DNA from: CAZQKL01 sp964593895 [NCBI: uncultured bacterium]
Lineage (GTDB): Bacteria > DYJV01
Direction: 5' to 3'
Length of the DNA stretch: 6,268 bases
Assembly: GCA_964593895.1 (NCBI GenBank)
Contig: CAZQKL010000098.1
Location: 1,162 to 7,429 of the forward strand
Under the pieces are notes generated by a model. The model searched no databases. It was not told the origin of the DNA and saw nothing but the letters and a program-made list of their open reading frames with translations. Position 1 is the first letter of the stretch; each line of letters begins with the position of its first letter. Made by a program: the position numbers and the translations under genes. Positions 1 to 6,133 of this stretch are shown here, piece by piece.

Positions 1-65
1 AAAAATTCTTTTAATTCTTCTTTAGATAGATTTTCAATATTTTTTATAATTTCTTTAACTTCCAT
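1..65 (-). CDS. 5' fragment of an unidentified hydrophilic protein downstream of dctQ
   Basis: Partial gene: it starts at ATG 63-65 on the minus strand and runs off the left edge after 21 codons. The visible product begins MEVKEIIKNI and is charged and helix-prone (Lys/Glu rich), with no hydrophobic segment. The start overlaps the end of dctQ by 11 bp in another frame, and a fair ribosome site (GAGAGG, about 9 nt upstream) lies inside dctQ, so coupled translation in the TRAP operon is likely. This position is usually held by the large permease DctM, whose N terminus is normally hydrophobic, and this fragment does not look like one. The family cannot be recognised from 21 residues. The start codon, ribosome site and open frame are what support a real gene. 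Confidence 0.55.
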   Translation of the reverse strand, partial: MEVKEIIKNIENLSKEELKEF

Positions 66-537
66 TTTTTATTCCTCTCAAATAATTTACTATTTTTTGA
101 ATTATCCTTATATTAATTAAAATGCATCCAAAAGGTATTGCTGCTACATATATCCATTCAGGAATATTTAAAGCTTCTGTTGTTATTTGAAGGTCTATTT
201 CATCTTTTAAATGAAAATAACTTAAATATAGAATTGTAGAGAAAAGCAATAAACTTAAAAACATTGAGAAAAGATTTAAATATTTTTTAGCCTGTGAAGA
301 TATTTTTCTTTCAAAAAACATTAATTTTAAATGTAAATCCTTTTTAAATCCAGCACTTGCACCAAGCATTGTAAGAAAAACCATGCCAGCAACTTCAAGC
401 TCTTCTGTTGGAGCAAATGAATATTTTATAAAATATCTTGTAATTACATTTATAAAAGCGAGACATGCCATAAAAAATAGAAGGCATGCCCCGCAAACTT
501 CTTCAAAATTATCAAAAAACCATTTTAGTTTTTTCAT
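55..537 (-). CDS. dctQ: TRAP transporter small membrane subunit (DctQ family)
   Basis: Small integral-membrane subunit of a tripartite ATP-independent periplasmic (TRAP) transporter. In this family DctQ forms the membrane complex with the large permease DctM and works with a periplasmic binding protein, driven by an ion gradient. The 160-residue length is typical. Four hydrophobic segments are visible at about residues 14-34, 47-65, 88-108 and 127-147. Family-like features are the Arg at 34 after the first helix, the acidic pair EE at 45-46 before the second, and the stretch around 121-137 (ALNIPEWIYVAAIPFG) that resembles the usual last-helix entry of DctQ proteins. The ATG overlaps the dctP stop as ATGA (534-537), which indicates translational coupling. 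DctM is not seen next to it within the window. Family assignment is confident; the substrate is unknown. Confidence 0.88.
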   Translation of the reverse strand: MKKLKWFFDNFEEVCGACLLFFMACLAFINVITRYFIKYSFAPTEELEVAGMVFLTMLGASAGFKKDLHLKLMFFERKISSQAKKYLNLFSMFLSLLLFSTILYLSYFHLKDEIDLQITTEALNIPEWIYVAAIPFGCILINIRIIQKIVNYLRGIKNGS

Positions 538-1556
538 TTTTTAGAATTGTAATTAATTGCTTTTATTGCTTCATTTACGAGGTCTTTCCCAATAACTGGA
601 ACCCATTTTTTATAAATTGGCTCTGTTAATTTTTTGAATTCCTGTCTCTGTTGAGGAGTTAAAACAGTAACATGCATTCCATGTTTTTTTAAAGTTTCAA
701 GAGCGCTTAAATCTGGAGGGATTAATCCTTTTCTCACCATTGTTTTCTCCCAGTAAGCTGCTTCAATTGCTGCCTGACGAATTATTTCTCTGTCTTCTTG
801 TGTAAAACTATTCCATACATTGTTATTAACTGCAAGCATTAAAGGGTCTATAACATAATGCCAGATTGTAATATATTTATGAAACTGCCAAATTTTAACT
901 GGAATTTCAATACCAACCACTGGATTTTCCTGACCATCAACAACTCCCTGTTGAAATGCTACTTTTGCTTCAGCCCAGTTCATATTAACTGGATTTGCAC
1001 CGAGAGTTTTCATTATATCAATAAAAATTGGTGTTCCAACAACTCTTATTTTTAATCCTTTTAAGTCAGAGGGACTTGCAATTGGTCTTTTTGAATTTGT
1101 AATTTCTCTAAAACCATTTTCACCCCAGGCAAGAATTGTTACTCCTTTTTTCTTTATTATTTTTTTCAATTTTTCTCCTACATATCCTTCTGTAACTCTA
1201 TCAAGAGCATTGTAATCAGGAAAAAGAAATGGCAAATTAAATAGATTCAGTTCTTTAATTGTTGAAGACCAGTTAATTGTGGAAGCAAAAGCAAAATCTG
1301 CAACTCCTCTTCTTAAAATTAAAAATTCATTTGTTTGTTTCCCAGCCATTAGAGAAGCTGAAGTATAAACTTTAATATTGATTCTTCCTTGAGTTCTCTC
1401 TTTAACTAATTTAGCAAATAGAGTTGAACCTTCTCCCCAGAAAAGTTTAGGACCAACAACACAGCTTAATTTATACTCTCTTTTGTAATGAGGTTTTCCA
1501 AATAAAAAACCAGGTAATGCAAAAATTAACATTAATAAAAAAATAGCTTTCTTCAT
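534..1556 (-). CDS. dctP: TRAP transporter substrate-binding protein (DctP family), periplasmic
   Basis: Extracytoplasmic solute receptor of a TRAP transporter, which binds a small organic acid and delivers it to DctQ/DctM. Its 340 residues are the usual length. A signal peptide spans about residues 1-20 (KK followed by a hydrophobic core, likely cut after FLFG); there is no lipobox Cys, so it should be soluble in the periplasm. DctP-type landmarks are visible: NGFREITNSKRPI at 147-159, LKIRV at 168-172 and GQENP at 208-212. Arg150, Arg171 and Asn211 have nearly the same spacing as the ligand-contacting Arg127, Arg147 and Asn187 of the sialic acid receptor SiaP; the second Arg normally holds the substrate carboxylate. 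The start is supported by a strong ribosome site (AGGAGGAGG) just before the ATG. It lies 76 bp downstream of the amidohydrolase and overlaps dctQ by 4 bp. The exact ligand is not predictable. Confidence 0.92.
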   Translation of the reverse strand: MKKAIFLLMLIFALPGFLFGKPHYKREYKLSCVVGPKLFWGEGSTLFAKLVKERTQGRINIKVYTSASLMAGKQTNEFLILRRGVADFAFASTINWSSTIKELNLFNLPFLFPDYNALDRVTEGYVGEKLKKIIKKKGVTILAWGENGFREITNSKRPIASPSDLKGLKIRVVGTPIFIDIMKTLGANPVNMNWAEAKVAFQQGVVDGQENPVVGIEIPVKIWQFHKYITIWHYVIDPLMLAVNNNVWNSFTQEDREIIRQAAIEAAYWEKTMVRKGLIPPDLSALETLKKHGMHVTVLTPQQRQEFKKLTEPIYKKWVPVIGKDLVNEAIKAINYNSKK

Positions 1557-1583
1557 TTTCCTCCTCCTAATTTTTTTGTAGAT

Positions 1584-1615
1584 TTATAATTAGCAAAATA
1601 GAAATATTTTTTCAA
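1584..1615 (-). promoter_or_regulatory. possible promoter for dctPQ
   Basis: In the 76-bp gap between the amidohydrolase and dctP, the minus strand reads TTGAAA (1610-1615), an 18-bp spacer, then AATTAT (1586-1591, 4 of 6 matches to TATAAT). It sits about 30 bp before the dctP start. In DNA this AT-rich such matches arise by chance, and no terminator is visible between the genes, so read-through from the amidohydrolase is an equally good explanation. Confidence 0.2.
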
Positions 1616-1632
1616 ACACTATTATATTAAAT

Positions 1633-2463
1633 TTATAATTCCCAGAAATTTAAGATTTTTTTAGCATTTTTATATAAAATTTTTTCTTTTGAATTATCTG
1701 AAATAGGGAGAGATTTAATTGTTTCAATGTTTTTTGATACAGAAGGAACACCTGGAAAATCTGTTCCAAATAAAAATTTATCTGAAAGTTTATCTAAGTT
1801 TGGATAATATTTTAGCAGATTTTTTGGGGGTAAGCCAGAAATATCTATATAAACATTTTCATGTCTTCTAATTAAAAATTCTGCTATATGATACCAGAAA
1901 CCTCGTCCAGCATGGCATAATATAATTGTTAAATCTGGAAAATCTGATGCAATTTCATCAAAAGTATAAGGATCTGCATGTTTTAATTTTGTCCCAGGGA
2001 ATATAGATGTGCCAGCATGCATCATTACTGGAAGTTTATTATTTTGACAAAATTCGTATAATGGATAAAGTCTTTTCTCATTTACAAAAAAAAGGCCATG
2101 AACAGGATGTAATTTTAAACCTTTGACACCTAAGGATATTTGTCTTTTGAATTCTTTTAAAGGGTTTAAGTGTACATTTGGATTAATATTGCCAAAAGCA
2201 ATAAATTGTGGAAATCTATTTTGAAATTCAATAGCTTCTTCAACTAAAAGCGTTCCTGCTGTTAATGGAGAATATTCTGGAAGAAGAATTCCTGCATAAA
2301 CTCCTTCTTCATTTAAAACTTTCACATAATTTTCAATAATTAAATAACCATCTTTGTCAAAAACCTTTTTTCTATATTCCCCTGTATCCATCCATAATTT
2401 TACTGCTTTTTCTGTCCATTCAAAAACATGACCAATATGAAGATGAACATCTATGATTTTCAT
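1633..2463 (-). CDS. amidohydrolase-2 family metal-dependent hydrolase or decarboxylase
   Basis: Cytoplasmic TIM-barrel enzyme of the amidohydrolase superfamily (amidohydrolase-2 / ACMSD-like branch), which hydrolyses or decarboxylates small carboxylated compounds with a divalent metal. The ligands can be read in order: HxH at residues 7-9 (DVHLH), GLKLHP at 115-120, His149 in MMHAG, His184 in ILCHAGRG, and the catalytic Asp235 in LFGTDFPG. The length of 276 is normal for the compact members. There is no signal peptide. The start at 2463 is fixed by the HxH motif lying only six residues in, although the upstream A-rich sequence has no clear ribosome site. It is first in the leftward unit, 76 bp before dctP, which suggests it processes a compound taken up by the TRAP system. 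The reaction cannot be named: lactonase, decarboxylase and amidase activities all occur in this family. Confidence 0.85.
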   Translation of the reverse strand: MKIIDVHLHIGHVFEWTEKAVKLWMDTGEYRKKVFDKDGYLIIENYVKVLNEEGVYAGILLPEYSPLTAGTLLVEEAIEFQNRFPQFIAFGNINPNVHLNPLKEFKRQISLGVKGLKLHPVHGLFFVNEKRLYPLYEFCQNNKLPVMMHAGTSIFPGTKLKHADPYTFDEIASDFPDLTIILCHAGRGFWYHIAEFLIRRHENVYIDISGLPPKNLLKYYPNLDKLSDKFLFGTDFPGVPSVSKNIETIKSLPISDNSKEKILYKNAKKILNFWEL

Positions 2464-2609
2464 TATTCTTTTTTTATTTCTTAACTAAATTAAAGTCAAG
2501 TTAAAAAAAATGAGAAAAAGTTAACATGCTAATTTTTATGTTGCAAATTATTTTTTTTTATTGTAAGCATCTTATACATTATTAAGTATACATATCAGGA
2601 GGTCTTTCA
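2464..2609. promoter_or_regulatory. divergent AT-rich intergenic region with candidate promoters
   Basis: This 146-bp spacer must carry the promoters of both units. For the leftward genes, the minus strand has TTGACT (2494-2499) and, 17 bp on, TAAAAA (2471-2476); that would start the RNA almost at the amidohydrolase ATG, so it implies a leaderless message or is wrong. For hdrA, TATACAT occurs twice, at 2573-2579 and 2587-2593; the first is a plausible -10 with a start near 2585, but no good -35 precedes it. A loose inverted pair, AACAT (2523-2527) and ATGTT (2538-2542), and another, TTAACT (2481-2486) and AGTTAA (2499-2504), could be regulator sites, but both are weak in this composition. Confidence 0.35.
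2597..2603 (+). promoter_or_regulatory. strong ribosome binding site of hdrA
   Basis: AGGAGGT lies six bases before ATG 2610. It matches the anti-Shine-Dalgarno sequence over seven bases and settles the start of the 986-residue protein. Confidence 0.9.
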
Positions 2610-5570
2610 ATGACTGACATTGCTGGCAAATCTACTGTTCTTGTCTATGGGACAAATATGGCTGGATATAGAACAATTTATGCTCTTGGTAAATTAGGAT
2701 ATAAAACAATTCTTTTGAATAGAGGAAGCTATGTTGATGAAATAAAAAATCAGGTCTTAAGCCAGCTACCACTTGATTTATGCTGGGCATGTGCATTTGG
2801 TCCCCAAAGGATGTTTGTTGGGCTTGGCGCACTTCAGGTTTTCTATAATTCAGACATTCTTGAAATCAAAGGTTCAGCTGGGAATTTTAAGGTAAAAATA
2901 AAGAAAAAAGACCCTTATGTTAATAATTTTATATGCACTGAATGTAATAGATGCGTTGAAGTATGTCCTGAAGGTGCAATTGAGGTTATGCCAAAAGTTT
3001 TCTGGGAAAATATATACCTTATAAATGAAGAAAAATGTACAAAATGCGGAAAATGTGAGGAAATTTGCCCTACTGGAGCATTAAAACTTGATAAAAAAGA
3101 AGAAATAATTGAAGTTGAAGTAGCAGGTATTGTACTTGCGCCTGAATATATTGATACTGGAAAGGGAGACCTTGAAAAATTTGGTTATGGCACTTTTAAA
3201 AATGTTCTTAAAAATTCAGATATTGTAAGAGGCAATATTCCAACAAGCTTTGTTTTAAATTCTTTAAAGAGACGTTCAGATGGGAAATTACCTCAAAAAT
3301 TTGCAATTATTGTCACACCACAATATAACAACATTGAATTTGAAGATTTTAACACAACCAATATTGCAGTTTACAGGGCTATTAGAATTAAAGAATTGCA
3401 TCCTTCAGCAGAAGTTTCAATTTTCATGCGTAACTATAGAGGCTTTGGAAAAGGCGCATACAAATTATATGAAAAAGCAAAAGATATTGGAATTAAGATA
3501 ATAAAAGCTGATGAGCTATTCACAAATGAACTTGAAAACAATGATATTGAAATTTCTTATAAATTGGGCAAAAAGCAATTAAAAGATATTTTTGAATTTG
3601 TAATACTTGTTACAGGTCAGAAAGCACCTGTTGAAGAGGTAAAAAAATTCGAGAAATTATGCAAAATTAAAGGGGATAATCACGGTTTTTGTTATATAGA
3701 GCCATTTACAAATAATAAAACAAATATTCCTGGAATTTTCGCAGGAGGAGAATTCACAGGTCCTCGTGGTAATCCTGAAACTGTGTGGGAAGGTTATGAT
3801 ATTGCTCAAGATATACTTGATTTTCTTGGAAAACCTGTTGTATCACCACCGCAACCGCCACCATTTAAAGATGTTTCAAAAGAACCAGTAAAAATAGGAG
3901 TTTTTTTATGTTCTTGCTTTGGCAAATTCAATGATAAAATTGATCTTGAGAAATTAAAAGAAGAAGCAAAGAAAATTCCATATGTTACTCATGTTGAAAT
4001 TTTAAATGGTGCATGCACTCCACAAACAATTCAGGAAAATGCAAAAAAAATCAAATCATCTGGAGTAAATAGAGTTATCCTTGCAGTATGCACTCCTTTA
4101 CAGAAACTTATGAAATTCAGAAAAACAGTTATGATGGCTGGATTGAATCCATTACTTGCTGAATTCATAAGATTAAGAGAAGATATTGTTAATGTTCATG
4201 AAAATAAAGAGAAAAAACTTGAAAAAGCATTATCATTAATTCAGGCTGCATCTTTAAAATTAAAGTATGCAGTTCCCTACCCTGGAGTTAGTGATAGATT
4301 CCATGGAAAAGCTTTTGTTATTGGTGGTGGTGTTGCTGGAATGGAAGCTGCAATAAGACTTGCGAAAAGAGGAGTAAAAGTAACTTTAATTGAAAAGAGT
4401 GATAAACTTGGGGGAATATCAATTAATCTTGACTCAGATATTGAAGGAAGAGACTTAAAAGGGTTTATTAAATCTCAAATTGAAGAAATTGAAAGAAATG
4501 ACAATATTGAAGTTTACCTTAACTCTGAAATCTCCAATATAGATGGTTATGCTGGAAATTTTAAAATAACATTTACTGAGAATGGAAAAATTATTCATAA
4601 CAAAACTGCTGGAGTTATTTTTATTGCAACAGGAGCAAAGTTAAGAGACATAAATGCGTATTATTATGGTAAAAATAAAAATGTATACACTCAACTTGAC
4701 CTTGAAAAAACTCTTGAAAAAGAAGAATGCAATTATAAATCAGTTGTTATGATTCAATGTGTTGGTTCAAGAAACAAAAAAGTTCCTTACTGTTCAAGAA
4801 TCTGCTGTTCTCATGCTTTGAAAAATGCTTTAAAGCTAAAAGAAAAAGGGATTGATGTTACCATTCTATACAGAGACTTAAAACTTTATGGTTTTAAAGA
4901 AGATTTTTACAAAGAAGCAGTTAATAAAGGTATAAAGTTTATAAGATTTTATGATGAAAAATATCCAGAAGTAAAAGAGAGTGAGAATGGTTTTATTGTT
5001 AATGTAAAAGAATATGCTACAGATGAAATTAAAGAGATAAAATGTGATAGTTTAATTTTAAGTGTTGGTATTATGCCTGATATTGAAACAAATAAAAAAT
5101 TATCTGAAATGACAGGGATAAAATTATTTGAAAATGGTTTTTTTGCAATAACACCAGGTCCTTTTGAAGAAGCTGCAAAAAAATTGATGAAACCATTTGA
5201 ATTACAAACCAATGGAGTCTTCCCAGTTGGCCTTGCATTATCACCAAGAACAGTTGATGAATCGCTTTTAACTGCAAGGCAGGCTGTTGGTCAATCTCTT
5301 GTATTTCTAAAAAAAGAGAGATTACCAGCTCCCAATGGAGTTTTTGTATCAGATGTGGATGAAACAAAATGTGTTGGATGTGGTTATTGTGTGGAAGTAT
5401 GCCCTTACAATGCAAGAAGTATAAATGAAATAACCAAAAAAGCAGTTGTGCATCCATTTTTATGCGATAGCTGTGGTGCGTGTGTTGTAGCATGCCCAAG
5501 TGGTGCAGCATATATAAGAGATTTACAGGATAAACAGGTAATTGCATCTATTGATGCACTATTGGGATAA
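2610..5570 (+). CDS. hdrA: HdrA-like flavin/iron-sulfur bifurcation subunit, two tandem HdrA modules
   Basis: Cytoplasmic HdrA-family protein: FAD and several [4Fe-4S] clusters, the centre of flavin-based electron bifurcation or confurcation. Module 1 (about 1-410) has CWAC (58-61), an inserted ferredoxin with two clusters (Cys109/112/115/119 and 143/146/149/153) and a distal FAD-fold motif GIFAGGEFTGP (375-385). Its glycine motif is GTNMAG (14-19) and the acidic residue after the second strand is Asn37, so FAD binding is doubtful. A proline-rich linker follows (413-418, PPQPPP). Module 2 (426-986) is closer to classical HdrA: CSC (434-436), Cys469 and Cys494 of the N-terminal cluster domain, the FAD motif GGGVAG (572-577) ending in Glu595, IQCVGSR and YCSRICC (716-733), and a C-terminal ferredoxin (Cys921/924/927/931 and 952/955/958/962). 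It lacks the inserted ferredoxin. Classical HdrA is about 650 residues. mvhD follows after 17 bp. Partner enzymes are not visible, so the physiological reaction is open. Confidence 0.9.
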   Translation: MTDIAGKSTVLVYGTNMAGYRTIYALGKLGYKTILLNRGSYVDEIKNQVLSQLPLDLCWACAFGPQRMFVGLGALQVFYNSDILEIKGSAGNFKVKIKKKDPYVNNFICTECNRCVEVCPEGAIEVMPKVFWENIYLINEEKCTKCGKCEEICPTGALKLDKKEEIIEVEVAGIVLAPEYIDTGKGDLEKFGYGTFKNVLKNSDIVRGNIPTSFVLNSLKRRSDGKLPQKFAIIVTPQYNNIEFEDFNTTNIAVYRAIRIKELHPSAEVSIFMRNYRGFGKGAYKLYEKAKDIGIKIIKADELFTNELENNDIEISYKLGKKQLKDIFEFVILVTGQKAPVEEVKKFEKLCKIKGDNHGFCYIEPFTNNKTNIPGIFAGGEFTGPRGNPETVWEGYDIAQDILDFLGKPVVSPPQPPPFKDVSKEPVKIGVFLCSCFGKFNDKIDLEKLKEEAKKIPYVTHVEILNGACTPQTIQENAKKIKSSGVNRVILAVCTPLQKLMKFRKTVMMAGLNPLLAEFIRLREDIVNVHENKEKKLEKALSLIQAASLKLKYAVPYPGVSDRFHGKAFVIGGGVAGMEAAIRLAKRGVKVTLIEKSDKLGGISINLDSDIEGRDLKGFIKSQIEEIERNDNIEVYLNSEISNIDGYAGNFKITFTENGKIIHNKTAGVIFIATGAKLRDINAYYYGKNKNVYTQLDLEKTLEKEECNYKSVVMIQCVGSRNKKVPYCSRICCSHALKNALKLKEKGIDVTILYRDLKLYGFKEDFYKEAVNKGIKFIRFYDEKYPEVKESENGFIVNVKEYATDEIKEIKCDSLILSVGIMPDIETNKKLSEMTGIKLFENGFFAITPGPFEEAAKKLMKPFELQTNGVFPVGLALSPRTVDESLLTARQAVGQSLVFLKKERLPAPNGVFVSDVDETKCVGCGYCVEVCPYNARSINEITKKAVVHPFLCDSCGACVVACPSGAAYIRDLQDKQVIASIDALLG

Positions 5571-5577
5571 TTTTATT

Positions 5578-5582
5578 GGAGG
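5578..5582 (+). promoter_or_regulatory. ribosome binding site that decides the mvhD start
   Basis: GGAGG lies five bases before ATG 5588. An in-frame TTG at 5576 would add four residues, but it would place the start codon on the ribosome site itself, so ATG 5588 is preferred. Confidence 0.85.
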
Positions 5583-5587
5583 CAAAA

Positions 5588-6007
5588 ATGAATAACTGGG
5601 AGCCTAAAATAATTTATATAATGTGTTCATGGTGTGGTTCAGGTGGAGCTGAATCTGCAAGTGCATTTAATTTAAAATATCCTGAAAATATAAAACCATT
5701 TAGAGTCTGGTGTACAGGTGGCCTTGACCCAGCATATATTTTAAGGGCATTTCTTGAAGGTGCTGATGGAATTTTAATAAGTGGCTGTCATCCTGGTGAT
5801 TGCCATTACGATACTGGAAATTACTTTGCAAGAAGAAGATTGGCAACATTAAAAACAATTTTAAAAACCTTTGGGTTTGATGAGGATAGAATCTGGTTAA
5901 GATGGGTAGGACATTCAGAAGGGAAAAGACTCGTTGATACAGCAATTGAATTTAATGAACATATTAAAAAGCTGGGACCGAATAGAGTGGGAGTATGTAG
6001 TGCGTAG
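5588..6007 (+). CDS. mvhD: MvhD-like [2Fe-2S] electron-transfer subunit
   Basis: Small iron-sulfur protein of the MvhD / delta-subunit family. Members carry a [2Fe-2S] cluster and join HdrA to an electron-donating or accepting enzyme such as a hydrogenase, formate dehydrogenase or NADH module. From ATG 5588 it has 139 residues, the usual length. The family cysteines are all present: CSWC (13-16), RVWCTGG (Cys42) and SGCHPGDCHY (Cys67 and Cys72), followed by the typical GNYFARRR (77-84) and a C-terminal ELGP-like motif (LGPN 129-132). The segment after the first pair reads GSGGAES rather than the common SYAGAD type, a modest variation. It lies 17 bp after hdrA, surely in one operon. Its last five codons (GVCSA) and its stop come from the 7-bp repeat that starts at 5990, so the tail with Cys137 is probably not ancestral. 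Confidence 0.92.
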   Translation: MNNWEPKIIYIMCSWCGSGGAESASAFNLKYPENIKPFRVWCTGGLDPAYILRAFLEGADGILISGCHPGDCHYDTGNYFARRRLATLKTILKTFGFDEDRIWLRWVGHSEGKRLVDTAIEFNEHIKKLGPNRVGVCSA

Positions 6008-6024
6008 TGGGTAGTGCGGAGTAT
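5990..6024 (+). repeat. left heptad array, consensus GTAGTGn
   Basis: Five contiguous 7-bp units: GGAGTAT at 5990, GTAGTGC at 5997, GTAGTGG at 6004, GTAGTGC at 6011 and GGAGTAT at 6018. The array is symmetrical in unit order. The first two units and part of the third lie inside mvhD and encode its last residues and the stop. Confidence 0.85.
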
Positions 6025-6043
6025 GGAATTTTGAATAAATACA

Positions 6044-6071
6044 GGATGAAGGTGGAAGGTTGAAGGGTGAA
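6044..6071 (+). repeat. inner heptad array, consensus GGnTGAA
   Basis: Four contiguous 7-bp units: GGATGAA, GGTGGAA, GGTTGAA and GGGTGAA. A related word, GGTGAAT, returns at 6111-6117 on the far side of the hairpin in the same orientation. The array is separated from the left array by 19 bp of AT-rich sequence, so the two are not in the same 7-bp phase. Confidence 0.8.
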
Positions 6072-6077
6072 GAGGTC

Positions 6078-6098
6078 ACCCTGAACTTGGTTCAGGGT
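6078..6098. repeat. perfect 9-bp inverted repeat with 3-nt loop
   Basis: ACCCTGAAC (6078-6086), loop TTG, GTTCAGGGT (6090-6098). GAG at 6072-6074 and CTC at 6099-6101 can extend the stem past a 3-nt bulge on one side. The downstream sequence CATTATTATT is not a clean T-run, so an intrinsic terminator is not well supported. It could fold in the mRNA between mvhD and the next gene, or serve as the core of the repeat element. Confidence 0.85.
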
Positions 6099-6133
6099 CT
6101 CATTATTATTGGTGAATGGGGTAATGGGAAAAT

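Noticed and set aside
858-1055. Open frame on the plus strand inside dctP
   Set aside because: It lies antisense to a well-supported receptor gene, has no ribosome site and gives an Asn/Phe-rich low-complexity product typical of a shadow frame.
2632-2832. Minus-strand open frame inside hdrA
   Set aside because: Antisense to conserved HdrA sequence, with no motif and no start signal.
3280-3501. Alternative plus-strand frame inside hdrA
   Set aside because: It overlaps a continuous conserved HdrA frame, and its product shows no domain; shadow of the real gene.
4949-5547. Two overlapping minus-strand frames inside hdrA
   Set aside because: The His/Leu/Gln-rich product is what the reverse of AT-rich coding DNA gives; the plus-strand ferredoxin motifs are unmistakable.
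5576-5587. TTG start of mvhD four codons upstream of the ATG
   Set aside because: The TTG overlaps the GGAGG ribosome site that serves ATG 5588, so it cannot use that site.
5700-5945. Minus-strand frame inside mvhD
   Set aside because: Antisense to the conserved cysteine motifs of MvhD, with no ribosome site.
2610-6007. Selenocysteine in HdrA or MvhD
   Set aside because: Both frames are continuous without internal TGA, and the expected cluster ligands are all cysteine codons.
6078-6110. Intrinsic terminator after mvhD
   Set aside because: The stem is good, but the bases after it are CTCATTATTATT, without a run of T, and there is no T-run on the other strand either. The next gene also seems to belong to the same unit.
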